Shown: positions 7,602 through 15,964, counted from the stretch's first letter. The stretch is DNA of 64,000 nucleotides from Clostridia bacterium (GCA_017472685.1 JAFUOO010000011.1:186001-250000), one strand, 5' to 3'. Program-made: numbers and translations. The notes: generated by a model from the letters alone, not told the origin.

Positions 7602-7802
7602 TTATTTGCGGCCGGGTTTTACATTTTCAGCCGGGTTGATATTGCCATCGATTGTGCCATGCTCATTCTCAAATTTTTCAATGCTTTCCCGAATGAGGAC
7701 AAGGATGTGACTGTTTACACTGCGGCCTTCGTAGTCGGCAACATGGCCGATTTTTGCTAACATTTCTTCTTCGATACGGATAGATACACTCTTAGTAGCC
7801 AT
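7602..7802 (-). CDS. Ribbon-helix-helix (CopG/Arc-type) DNA-binding protein
   Basis: The 66-residue protein begins MATKSVSIRIEEEMLAKIGHVADYEGRSVNSHILVLIRESIEKF. That is a basic beta strand (SVSIRI) followed by two helices with an xGRSxNSxI turn, the ribbon-helix-helix fold of small dimeric repressors and antitoxins. The last 20 residues are polar and probably disordered. GAGGTG precedes ATG at 7802. No toxin gene is adjacent on the same strand. The divergent SLOG gene starts about 110 bases away, so the protein may control itself and that neighbour from the shared intergenic region. The regulatory target is inferred. Confidence 0.75.
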   Translation of the reverse strand: MATKSVSIRIEEEMLAKIGHVADYEGRSVNSHILVLIRESIEKFENEHGTIDGNINPAENVKPGRK

Positions 7803-7909
7803 ACAAACACCTCAAAATAAATATATTGTATGTTTATTTTAGATGAATTATGTGGTAAAATGTTTTAAATGGATATACGGTATATCTAAAATATTTTTAA
7901 AGGGTGTTT

Positions 7910-8383
7910 ATGGTGGGTATAAAGAGATGCTGCTTTGCGGGGCATAACGAAACTTACGGTGACGAGGTTAAAAATAAGATAAAAGAAATTGCTATCCGGT
8001 TGATTGAGGGGGAAGGGGTAACGGAATTCTGGGTGGGGAACTATGGCGGTTTTGACAGGTGTGCTGCATCGGCAATGCGAGAAGTGAAGAAAGAATATAC
8101 ACAGATTAAGCTTGTGATTGTATTGCCGTATCTGACAAAGGAGGTAAATGGGCATAGGGAGGATTTTTATAAAAAATATGACAGCATAGTTATTGCAGGT
8201 ATGGCGGAAAAGACACCTGCGAGGTTGAAAATAATAAAGGCAAATGAATATATGGTTGACAATTGCGATTTTCTTATTTGTAATGTGGAACATTCATGGG
8301 GCGGGGCGGCAAAGACGGTAGAGTATGCAAAGAGAAAAGGGAAAGAAATATATTGTTTACAGGGAGTTTGTATAAAGAAATAA
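7910..8383 (+). CDS. SLOG-fold (DUF1273/DprA-like Rossmann) protein
   Basis: The protein of about 157 residues reads CCFAGHNETYGDEV, then a gap, then FWVGNYGGFDRCAA, then LVIVLPY, with a later DFLICNVEHSWGGAAKTVEYA. This is the YpsA/DUF1273 pattern of the SLOG superfamily: a Rossmann-like fold with a glycine-rich pocket for nucleotides or nucleotide-derived signals. SLOG proteins occur both as housekeeping proteins and as sensors in defence islands. I chose ATG at 7910 with AAAGGG upstream; GTG at 7913 is also possible. No effector domain is fused. It converges on the NTPase gene, and the two share a terminator hairpin. Confidence 0.75.
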   Translation: MVGIKRCCFAGHNETYGDEVKNKIKEIAIRLIEGEGVTEFWVGNYGGFDRCAASAMREVKKEYTQIKLVIVLPYLTKEVNGHREDFYKKYDSIVIAGMAEKTPARLKIIKANEYMVDNCDFLICNVEHSWGGAAKTVEYAKRKGKEIYCLQGVCIKK

Positions 8384-8425
8384 AAAGACCGTATCACAGA
8401 AGGTGTTTTCAGTGATGCGGTCATT
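8384..8425. terminator. Shared terminator between convergent SLOG and NTPase genes
   Basis: GACCGTATCAC (8387-8397) pairs with GTGATGCGGTC (8412-8422) with one G-T pair. On the minus strand it is followed by TTTTTATTTCTTT, so it chiefly terminates the NTPase gene. The plus-strand tail is weaker. Confidence 0.75.
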
Positions 8426-8449
8426 CTTGTAAAATATATTGGATGATTT

Positions 8450-10624
8450 TTAGTTGGTGGAATTCTCAGTCGCCAACCATGCACAAAAATCTTCATAAAC
8501 AGGAGTTAACTCTTTAACGTCCATTCGTGATAATGCATTATAGTAAATGCCCTTATTCTGAACTATGGTTTCATCAATTTTATAAAGATGAGAAGCTTCA
8601 TACAACATTTTAGTTTCCTTCATATAATTGAGAACTTTGCGTTTAAGACTACTATTGCCAACGACCACATATTCGATTCGATCAGCGGTCTTAGCTAACA
8701 TGTCTTTCCTATGAGTTCTAAATTCCATAAGGATGCATCTTAAACCATGTATAAACTTAATAGCATCAATGTCGGAACTGTTCTCAAAATCGTATTTGTA
8801 ATTGATGAGTCGATGAAAGTCGTTTATGTTGGGTGCAGATATAAGGGGTTTTCCGTTGCCGAGGATTTCAAATACGGGGTGAAGACTTTCCATATCATCA
8901 TGAGAAACAATTAAACAACTGTTGTCATCAAAACATTCAATAGCAATGTTTTGGGAATTCCATATGATTTTTTTGCAGACAATTGAAGAGTCAGAGAATC
9001 GCGTTGTAGCACTTCTCTTTCCGATAGTTACGGGTATTGTTGGGGTGTTTATAGAAATACTTGAAACTTGATCAAACCAGAGGCCGGCCGGAGATACAGT
9101 TACTGTTAAAAGGATTTCTTCTTTTGTTATTTCTGTTTTGTTGGGACGAATGCCAAAAGAAGCAAGATATTCCACAGAACCATCTATTTCGCCTGAAATT
9201 TCCGAAACCTGTAAGTAAGGCCTTTCCTTTGCCGTAGCTTTAGCCTTAAATGAATCATAGACATAGGATAAATGCTCAGATTTAATATTATTATCAGAGA
9301 TGCTTCTGTAGCAATCAAAAAAGATTTGAGAAGGGAAATAAGACTGGCTTTGAGACTCTTCAAAATATAAATCTGCAAGTTCATAATCCTTAGAAAGAAG
9401 AATTTTTGCCAGAGTATAATCTCTAAATGCAGGACCAGTAAATGCATATTTGCGGCTAGAACTTATGATGTTGCGTATAAAGGGATGTTGAGGTAAAAAC
9501 TGTTTAATAATCTCCTGATAATCATCAATTAAGTGGGAGGGGAGCCCTTTAATTGTATACGTATCATAAGAAGGAACCTCATTAAAGAGGATATAGTTTA
9601 CTATGCGAACAAGTTGTTCTTCCGGTGAATAAACAATTCCCCAATCTTTAAAATCGGGATAGTTTGATTGACACCTAACTCTAAAAGCCTCTACAACTTT
9701 ATCCTCTTGCTCTCTTATGAGAAGGCGATCCATTATCTGCATAATTATGGATACACAATCCTTACGATTTTGCAATTCATTAATGATTTTCTGCCGATTA
9801 TTGTTTGCAGTAATATTTTTGGCAATAGCTTCCAGTACGGGTGCATAGCCTAAAAAAGAATCACATTCTTCGGGAGTAATATTATTACGAATGACATCAT
9901 AATATGCATTTATGCAGTCATTATCAGCAGCAGTTATAGTGCGATTGTCTCTTTCAATGGTCTTTGTGATAAAGTCCTTGGCTTCATTTTCATAAAAGAA
10001 ACCTATTTCATAATGCTTAAAAGAAATGGAGTTCTCTGCACAGAATGAAGCTATAAATTGTGCAGTTTCAGTACGTGCTAATAAGAAAACGGGCGCCATA
10101 GTATGCGCTGTCAGACTGGTATTAATTTCTGAAATAAAATTACCAATCATTTTTCGACCTGACACAATTTCAGCCTCATCAAATGCATCTATAACAAGGA
10201 GTGTGCTTGCCGAATTAAGATTAGATATAAAATTGGAATAGTTTGGGGCTCCTATTGCATTTAAAATAGACCCAGCAAAGCTATTGGTACCAATTTGTAC
10301 TTTTGCAACATTCCAATATAAGGCACCATACCTATGTGCTATATGTTTTGCAAGTGATGTTTTACCAGTAGCACCCGGAGCAGAAAACAATATTAATTTG
10401 GGATTCAAAGAAGAACTTCTATGATCAGTTTTTACATCATTAAACGAAGGTGCCACATAAAATGGTGGAGTATCAATATACTTGATATATGCAGATACAT
10501 CTTTATTTAATTCATATCTTTTACAAGATTTGTAACCATTTAAAATTACATCTAAAGTCATGGTAGTTTCTCCAATGCAAGAATTGATATATTTGGTTAC
10601 ATTATAACTTAAAACAAAAGACAT
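8450..10624 (-). CDS. NACHT/STAND-like NTPase, candidate single-gene defence protein
   Basis: The 724-residue protein has Walker A GATGKTS at residues 84-90 (within LILFSAPGATGKTSLAKHIA) and a NACHT-like Walker B with doubled acidic residues, TLLVIDAFDEAE (about 142-153). A likely sensor arginine (LLARTETAQF) follows. The remaining 500 residues form a helical middle region and a C-terminal half with beta segments that I do not recognise. The first 75 residues match no known effector domain. I chose ATG at 10624 because GGGAGG sits seven bases upstream. STAND NTPases with large C-terminal sensors are known phage-defence proteins (Avs and bacterial NACHT families). This one stands alone in its operon. 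Confidence 0.75.
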   Translation of the reverse strand: MSFVLSYNVTKYINSCIGETTMTLDVILNGYKSCKRYELNKDVSAYIKYIDTPPFYVAPSFNDVKTDHRSSSLNPKLILFSAPGATGKTSLAKHIAHRYGALYWNVAKVQIGTNSFAGSILNAIGAPNYSNFISNLNSASTLLVIDAFDEAEIVSGRKMIGNFISEINTSLTAHTMAPVFLLARTETAQFIASFCAENSISFKHYEIGFFYENEAKDFITKTIERDNRTITAADNDCINAYYDVIRNNITPEECDSFLGYAPVLEAIAKNITANNNRQKIINELQNRKDCVSIIMQIMDRLLIREQEDKVVEAFRVRCQSNYPDFKDWGIVYSPEEQLVRIVNYILFNEVPSYDTYTIKGLPSHLIDDYQEIIKQFLPQHPFIRNIISSSRKYAFTGPAFRDYTLAKILLSKDYELADLYFEESQSQSYFPSQIFFDCYRSISDNNIKSEHLSYVYDSFKAKATAKERPYLQVSEISGEIDGSVEYLASFGIRPNKTEITKEEILLTVTVSPAGLWFDQVSSISINTPTIPVTIGKRSATTRFSDSSIVCKKIIWNSQNIAIECFDDNSCLIVSHDDMESLHPVFEILGNGKPLISAPNINDFHRLINYKYDFENSSDIDAIKFIHGLRCILMEFRTHRKDMLAKTADRIEYVVVGNSSLKRKVLNYMKETKMLYEASHLYKIDETIVQNKGIYYNALSRMDVKELTPVYEDFCAWLATENSTN

Positions 10625-10842
10625 GTCAATTCCTCCCAAAACCAATATTAATAGTATATGCAGTAAATTTGCTTGTTAGACCAACAAAGTGATTAATATG
10701 ATAATACCATTATAAAAACTTTCATTTCGTGCCAATGTATATGCTTTTTCTTTGTGGTATAATATTCCGTGAAAGGGGTGATGCGGATTGAGGGTAGGAG
10801 GTTGAAAGGTGGAAAACAATAAAAAAATAAGGAGGCAGTAAT

Positions 10843-12318
10843 TTGATTGACTATGAACAATTTAAGAAGATGAAGGAGTACAAGGAAATCGGCTTATCCA
10901 AGGAGAAGACGAGGAAGCATCTGAAGATTACCATGTACGAAATCAACAAGTGGTGGCATCTGGATGAGAAGGAATACTTTGAAAAGCAGAGTGAGGCAAC
11001 CTACCAGATGGACCCGTACAGGGATTTCATTATTCATCACTTGAAGATTTGTCCGCAGATGCATGACATGAACATCCGTTACAAGCTCCGTGAGAACTTT
11101 CCGGATTTTAATGTGCCGAGGTCGAGCTTTCAGCGGTATATGAGGAAGCTCCGGGAGCAGACCGGCTTTGTAAGGCCCTTTGAGAGGCAGGTAACGGTGA
11201 GGCCTGATTTACCGCCCGGGTATGAGGCACAGGTAGACTTCGGGCAGTTTAAGATGCGGAATCTGTACGACAGGGAAGTCAGGATATATTTCTTCGTGAT
11301 GGTGCTTTCCTACAGCAGGATGAAGTTCGTGTATTTCTCCCACGATCCGTTCACGACGGCAACGGCCATTGAGGCGCACAGAATGGCGTTCCAGTATTTC
11401 GGCGGGCGGACACAGACGATACTGTATGACCAGGACAGGGTGTTCGTTATAAGCGAGAATTTAGGGAACATTGTGTTCGTTAAGGAGTTTGAGGACTTTG
11501 TGCGGAAGGCAGGCTTCCAGGTGGTGTTATGCAGACCAAGCGACCCGCAGACCAAGGGCAAGGTTGAGGAGGTTGTGAAGCACGTTAAGGAGAGCTTTCT
11601 CAAGGGGAGGATATACTCCGGCATTGACAGCCTGAATAGTGCGTGCCTCTCGTGGCTTGACTTGGAGGGCAACGGAAAGGTGCACCTTGCAACGAAGAAA
11701 AAACCAAGGGATATGTTCCGCGAGGAGGTAAAGTACTTGCAGAGCGTGAAGCCTGAGGGCAGAGGTGTTGGGTCGGTATTTTCTGTTACGATGGATAACT
11801 ACATAAGCTACAAGGACAACCGCTACGAGATACCACAGGAGGCCATGCTTGAAGGCTGCAGGGTGAGAGTTGTGGAGGACGACGGGAATTTACTGATTTA
11901 CCGTTCGGCGACAGATGACCTTGTTTGCAAGCACCCCTTGTGCACCGATGTGGGCAGAGTGATAAGCCTTGAGGGCAAGAAGCGGGACATTGTTTCCATG
12001 GAGGAATTGGAGGATTTGTTTGCCGACAGCTGGGTTGCGGAAACCTTCTTTAATGCTATACATGAGGGCAACCCGAGGTATATGGATTCCCAATGCAAGA
12101 GGCTTTTAAGAATGACGAATTATTATTCCATTGCACAGCTTGAGGACGGGATGGCGTACTGCTCGAGGATGGGCGAATGCACGGTGCATGAGCTGACGAG
12201 CTACCTCATATTCCGCTTTGGTGAATCGGTGGCGGCACAGTTTCTGAACACGAGCCAGATGCGGAACTACAAAAGGCGTGTTGCCGAGATAAAGGAGGAG
12301 CAGAATGGCAGATATTGA
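10843..12318 (+). CDS. istA: IS21 transposase IstA
   Basis: The 491-residue protein has an N-terminal helix-turn-helix region (about residues 15-45) and a DDE integrase core. The visible catalytic acidic residues are in QVDFGQF (first Asp), LYDQDR (second Asp) and KGKVEEVVKHVK (Glu). The C-terminal beta domain contains the SYKDNRYEIP segment usual for IS21 transposases. Translation starts at TTG 10843, seven bases after GGAGG. The full length and intact catalytic residues suggest an active enzyme. It cuts and joins the element's ends together with IstB, whose gene overlaps its last 14 bases. Confidence 0.95.
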   Translation: MIDYEQFKKMKEYKEIGLSKEKTRKHLKITMYEINKWWHLDEKEYFEKQSEATYQMDPYRDFIIHHLKICPQMHDMNIRYKLRENFPDFNVPRSSFQRYMRKLREQTGFVRPFERQVTVRPDLPPGYEAQVDFGQFKMRNLYDREVRIYFFVMVLSYSRMKFVYFSHDPFTTATAIEAHRMAFQYFGGRTQTILYDQDRVFVISENLGNIVFVKEFEDFVRKAGFQVVLCRPSDPQTKGKVEEVVKHVKESFLKGRIYSGIDSLNSACLSWLDLEGNGKVHLATKKKPRDMFREEVKYLQSVKPEGRGVGSVFSVTMDNYISYKDNRYEIPQEAMLEGCRVRVVEDDGNLLIYRSATDDLVCKHPLCTDVGRVISLEGKKRDIVSMEELEDLFADSWVAETFFNAIHEGNPRYMDSQCKRLLRMTNYYSIAQLEDGMAYCSRMGECTVHELTSYLIFRFGESVAAQFLNTSQMRNYKRRVAEIKEEQNGRY

Positions 12319-12982
12319 AACAGTCAGAAAAATTGCTTTTTCCTTAGGATTAAGGCACATATCCGACGGGGTTATTGATTTGACTGAGGACGGGAAAACA
12401 CCCCTTGAGTATTTGCAGGATGTCCTTGGCAAGGAGTTGGAATACAGAACGGAAAGCAGGGTTGTACGCTTCAGGCAAAAGAGCAAGATGCCGAGAAAGG
12501 TATTTGACGAGCATAACCTTTCAAAGGGGTTACAATGGCAGTTAGAACATTTAAAGACATTAAACTGGGTGCAGGATGACCAGAACGTTATTATCCTTGG
12601 CAAGTGCGGAACAGGCAAGACGAGCCTTGCGGTTATGCTAGGGGAGAAGGCGTTGTATGATGGGTACAAGGTGTTCTATGCTACGATGGATTCGCTGCTC
12701 GTTATTATTAAACAAAAAGAGCATACACTCAAAGCGGAAAACCTCTTTAAGTATATGCGTGAATGCAGTGTGATTATTGTTGATGATATGCTGTATTCAA
12801 ATGTTTCGAGGGAGGAGGCACACATGCTGTATAGGGCGTTGGCCTTTTTCAACGAATGCAGGAGTCTGGTTATTATATCTAACCGTGACATATCCGCATG
12901 GCACGATGCGTCGGAGGACAGGCATCTTATACAGACCATGCAGGACAGGCTGACAGCTAACTGTCAGATTATAAGGTTGTAA
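12305..12982 (+). CDS. istB: IS21 helper ATPase IstB
   Basis: This 225-residue AAA+ protein of the DnaC/IstB type has Walker A GKCGTGKTS at about residue 99 and Walker B SVIIVDDM. A C-terminal arginine-containing helix region (QDRLTANCQIIRL) ends the protein. IstB assembles on target DNA and recruits the IstA transposase. At 225 residues it is a little shorter than the usual 240-260, mainly at the C-terminus, but all ATPase motifs are present. The gene starts inside the istA 3' end (ATG 12305, GGAGGAG upstream), the normal coupling in this family. Confidence 0.93.
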   Translation: MADIETVRKIAFSLGLRHISDGVIDLTEDGKTPLEYLQDVLGKELEYRTESRVVRFRQKSKMPRKVFDEHNLSKGLQWQLEHLKTLNWVQDDQNVIILGKCGTGKTSLAVMLGEKALYDGYKVFYATMDSLLVIIKQKEHTLKAENLFKYMRECSVIIVDDMLYSNVSREEAHMLYRALAFFNECRSLVIISNRDISAWHDASEDRHLIQTMQDRLTANCQIIRL

Positions 12983-13000
12983 CACTAACCGCAGTTAAAA

Positions 13001-13144
13001 ATGTTGCCAATAACAACAAAAGGCTCCCAGCTGTACCGCAATACAAAGAATGCGATATATAGCAAAGGAACCTTTGTCGACATCAGTATATCAGACTTGA
13101 TAGACGATGTCAATCTTTATGATTATATTATAAAATACACTTAA
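13001..13144 (+). CDS. 47-residue ORF directly after istB
   Basis: ATG at 13001 lies 18 bases after the istB stop, and the frame runs to TAA at 13144. The peptide (MLPITTKGSQLYRNTKNAIY and so on, with an acidic SDLIDDVNLYDYI near the end) has balanced protein-like composition. It has no obvious ribosome site, so it could depend on coupling to istB or be a remnant of the gene the element entered. I do not recognise it. Confidence 0.4.
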   Translation: MLPITTKGSQLYRNTKNAIYSKGTFVDISISDLIDDVNLYDYIIKYT

Positions 13145-13465
13145 CCTTTAAGGGGTTAATACTCAATTTGAAAATAATGCTGCGAAAGCGGCTTTAAATA
13201 TAGGGCAAACGGTACTCTGTTAAGAGATGTTTAAACTCTCAAGTCACCAACACAGGGGTCGAAAAAATTATCTTTCCGATTTAGTTTTTCGGGCTTTTAA
13301 GGGGGCGGGGGGAGGTGAAATCTCTACAACTATTCGTTGATGCAACGGGCGTGGGGTATCGTGTGCAAAAATCGGAAATCAAACGGTAACCCTGCGGTTC
13401 CGAGACAACCGTGCCCAAATGATTTTGCGTCAATTATACAATGGGTGTAAAAACTCAAAATGGTA
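13145..13465. other. Non-coding stretch between the IS and the Dam-methylase operon
   Basis: No supported gene lies here. It contains a GGTTAA-type short hairpin at 13141-13159, an inverted pair TTTCCGATTT (13273-13282) and AAATCGGAAA (13369-13378), and a 15-base word at 13365-13379 that recurs upstream of hsdM. The right end of the IS probably lies in this stretch. Confidence 0.5.
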
Positions 13466-13494
13466 TTGCTTTTATTCGAGGTTTGGAATATAAT
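13466..13494 (+). promoter_or_regulatory. Promoter of the DpnII-type operon
   Basis: TTGCTT (13466-13471) and TATAAT (13489-13494) are separated by 17 bp. The predicted start point falls inside the palindromic operator that follows, so a protein bound there would block transcription. Confidence 0.8.
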
Positions 13495-13530
13495 AAACAT
13501 GTCAACACGTAAACATGTTTACATGTAAAC
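13495..13530 (+). promoter_or_regulatory. Tandem overlapping palindromic operators
   Basis: Two perfect 14-bp palindromes overlap: GTAAACATGTTTAC (13509-13522) and GTTTACATGTAAAC (13517-13530). A further AAACATGT half-unit sits at 13495-13502, 16 bp upstream of the same word at 13511. The array covers the transcription start and ends just before the ribosome site AGGAGG. It is a strong candidate binding site for the helix-turn-helix fused to the downstream methylase. Confidence 0.75.
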
Positions 13531-13543
13531 AGGAGGTTTCGTT

Positions 13544-14614
13544 ATGAGTTTTATATCTGCAAGAGAAGCGGCTGATAAATGGGGAATATCCCAAAGAAGA
13601 GTTGCTGTTCTCTGTTCCGAAAATAGAATTGATGGTGCGACCATGGTGGGCAATATGTGGATTATTCCGAATGAAGCCCAGAAGCCTGTTGATGCCAGAA
13701 GCACACGATATATAAATAGTGATGAAAAAACTGTGAAACCATTCTTGAAATGGGCAGGGGGTAAGGGTCAACTTATTAAAGAAATTGAACAGTATTACCC
13801 ATTTGAAAACGATAAAATAACAAAGTATGCAGAGCCCTTCATTGGAGGGGGTGCAGTATTGTTTGATATCTTAAACAAGTATGACTTGGAAGAAGTATAT
13901 ATCAGCGATATCAATCATGAGCTTATCAATACGTATTGTACTGTCCGTGATGAGATAGATGCGTTATTGAAATTGTTGTCGATATATCAAAAAGAATATA
14001 TTCCGCTTGGTACTGAAATGCGCAAGGAATATTACATAGCAAAGCGTGATAGATTCAATGATTTGAAAGTTAATGGAAACATTAAAACAAATGTAGAAAA
14101 AGCCGCATTGATGATATTCTTAAATAAAACCTGCTTCAACGGATTGTTTAGAGTAAACAGAAAAGGTTTGTTTAATGTTCCGATGGGGGCGTATAAGAAT
14201 CCTATTATCTGTGATGAAACAAATCTTCGTGCAGTGGCAGAAAAGTTAAAGAAGGTTACCATTGTTTGTGGAGACTATAAGGAATCAGCAGACTTTATTG
14301 ATCAAAATACTTTTGTGTATTTTGATCCACCATACAGACCTATAACAGAAACTGCAAGCTTTACATCATACGCTGAAAATCCTTTTGAGGACGAACAGCA
14401 GATAGAGTTGGCACGATTTGTTGATTCAATGAGTGACAGAGGAGCAAAGATTGTTGTGAGCAACTCCGATCCGAAGAATGTCAATAAAGAAGATGATTTC
14501 TTTGATGATATTTATAGTGCGCATACGATAAGAAGAGTTGAAGCAACTCGAATGATTAACAGCAATGCAGATGCAAGAGGCAGGATAAAGGAATTACTAA
14601 TATCAAATTTTTGA
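13544..14614 (+). CDS. Dam-family adenine methyltransferase with N-terminal helix-turn-helix
   Basis: Residues 1-50 (SAREAADKWGISQRRVAVLC, then RIDGA and WIIP) form a MerR/excisionase-like helix-turn-helix. From about residue 66 a Dam-class N6-adenine methylase follows, with FLKWAGGKGQL (AdoMet site), EPFIGGGAV and catalytic DPPY at 261-264. Dam/DpnM relatives methylate GATC, so this should protect host DNA against the DpnII nuclease encoded two genes downstream. Classic DpnM proteins lack the N-terminal HTH, so this copy probably also controls its own operon through the palindromes at 13495-13530. The ribosome site AGGAGG lies seven bases before ATG. GATC specificity is inferred from the family. 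Confidence 0.92.
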   Translation: MSFISAREAADKWGISQRRVAVLCSENRIDGATMVGNMWIIPNEAQKPVDARSTRYINSDEKTVKPFLKWAGGKGQLIKEIEQYYPFENDKITKYAEPFIGGGAVLFDILNKYDLEEVYISDINHELINTYCTVRDEIDALLKLLSIYQKEYIPLGTEMRKEYYIAKRDRFNDLKVNGNIKTNVEKAALMIFLNKTCFNGLFRVNRKGLFNVPMGAYKNPIICDETNLRAVAEKLKKVTIVCGDYKESADFIDQNTFVYFDPPYRPITETASFTSYAENPFEDEQQIELARFVDSMSDRGAKIVVSNSDPKNVNKEDDFFDDIYSAHTIRRVEATRMINSNADARGRIKELLISNF

Positions 14615-14626
14615 GGGAGAATAGAG

Positions 14627-15964
14627 ATGAACGAATTAGAAGTCTTTACAAATAAAATAATTGAAATCTGTGAAAACAATGCACAGCGAATGGATATTTT
14701 TACTGCCAGACAAATAATAAAGGAAATCAACACCTTTTTGTATACTGCACCATCAAACATTGGGGTAGTAACAGAGTTTGGGACAGAATTTCCGTACTTT
14801 TCAGCTTTTCATAAATATTGGCATTTGCACCACAAAGAGATTCTTAATTTGACAATTGACGAGGATGCATGTGAAAAAGTTGCGGATGCTCTGCATGAAG
14901 TATATGTACGCACTAATGGAAAGGCTTTTGCAGAAGTGTACGATACCAACGGATTAGATTCAAAGGATGTTTGCAGAGTACGGTTGTTGAGTGCAAACCA
15001 AGATTTTAGAGGCTCGAGAAGTTTTGAAAGTTTATCAAAGATATTTAATTCTGACCCTACAATTTTTGACGAATTTGCTATAAATGAATCGCCTGAAGAT
15101 TTTGTGAAATCTATTGGAATAACAGGATTGTCTCAAAATGATAAGAGAGTACAATATGCTAAAAGAATATCTCAATTCGTAATTGACCATGGTACTGACC
15201 CTTATGGGATTATAGAGGTTTTTGGACATGATGTCACAGCGTTAAGAAATGCATTAATAACATATGAAGGTGCGGGATACGGAAATAAAAAGACTGACAT
15301 GTTTATACGAGATATGGTTGTGTTAGGCGTGTGGAAAGATGTTGAAGGATTTGATAAAATTGATGTTGCGAGTGATATAAATACGATAAGGGTTGCCTTG
15401 CGTACAGGAATTTTAAAAAGTGAAATTCCATTAGTGTCGAGTTTCTTAGATATTTTTTGCTATCAATATGGCTATGTTGATGAAACTAATGCCTTGGCGT
15501 GGAGAAGGGTTTGGGAAATTTGGAATGAAAAGTACGCAAATGAATCTATAGAGAGTCCGTGTCTGTTAGATTATTTTATCTATAATGTTGTAGGGAAACA
15601 ATTTTGCAAGTTTTCTTTGTATTATTTTGTATGCGAAAAAGAACATGGTTTTTATTGGCACAGTTCTCAAAACAAAACCTGTCAAATTTGTTATAAAGAA
15701 ACAGGGGTACGTAACCCTGCAAAGTTATTATGTAAAAGGATGCCTTGTGAGTGCGAAGAAGGTGCTATTGCTATAGATAAAACAGGGTTTGTACGTTCTA
15801 ATATGGCAAATCCTAACTATCATCAATGCCCATTTAAGGAAATCTGCGATGAATTTGGGAATCGAGACTTAATGCCTCCAAAATCCATAAGCATAATGGG
15901 ACAAACTGGTTGGAGTTCAGCATACACGCGAGAAAATTCAGGTGGCGGTGGCTTAATGGCTTAA
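14627..15964 (+). CDS. HhH-GPD DNA-glycosylase-like protein with cysteine-rich tail, inside the DpnII operon
   Basis: The 445-residue protein has a helix-hairpin-helix-like segment GAGYGNKKTD (residues 215-224), then SDINTIRVALRTG (249-261). These match the order in endonuclease III-type glycosylases, where a lysine in GVGRKTA and an aspartate in VDTHIFRV are catalytic. Candidate residues here are Lys221/222 and Asp250. The C-terminal quarter holds seven cysteines in pairs (C352/C355, C369, C374/C376, C401/C407) that could bind an Fe-S cluster or zinc. An LMPPKSISI segment and a glycine-rich end follow. It lies 12 bases after the methylase and 14 bases before the nuclease, so it belongs to the operon. 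Base removal or strand cleavage is a family-based hypothesis. Confidence 0.6.
   Translation: MNELEVFTNKIIEICENNAQRMDIFTARQIIKEINTFLYTAPSNIGVVTEFGTEFPYFSAFHKYWHLHHKEILNLTIDEDACEKVADALHEVYVRTNGKAFAEVYDTNGLDSKDVCRVRLLSANQDFRGSRSFESLSKIFNSDPTIFDEFAINESPEDFVKSIGITGLSQNDKRVQYAKRISQFVIDHGTDPYGIIEVFGHDVTALRNALITYEGAGYGNKKTDMFIRDMVVLGVWKDVEGFDKIDVASDINTIRVALRTGILKSEIPLVSSFLDIFCYQYGYVDETNALAWRRVWEIWNEKYANESIESPCLLDYFIYNVVGKQFCKFSLYYFVCEKEHGFYWHSSQNKTCQICYKETGVRNPAKLLCKRMPCECEEGAIAIDKTGFVRSNMANPNYHQCPFKEICDEFGNRDLMPPKSISIMGQTGWSSAYTRENSGGGGLMA

Larger units (their letters stand above)
10758..13144 (+). mobile_element. IS21-family insertion sequence (ends not located)
   Basis: The element carries istA and istB in the usual overlapping order, plus a 47-codon ORF just behind istB. 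I place its left side at an extended -10 promoter, TGGTATAAT, near 10755-10763, and its right side after the small ORF. I could not find convincing terminal inverted repeats or a target duplication by eye, so the outer limits are uncertain. Base composition is clearly richer in G+C than the AT-rich defence genes on both sides, which fits a later insertion into the island. Confidence 0.75.

Noticed and set aside
13145-13465. IS21 terminal inverted repeats
   Set aside because: Candidate matches (for example AATACCATT/AATGGTATT on the two sides) are too short, and the right one falls next to the Dam promoter.
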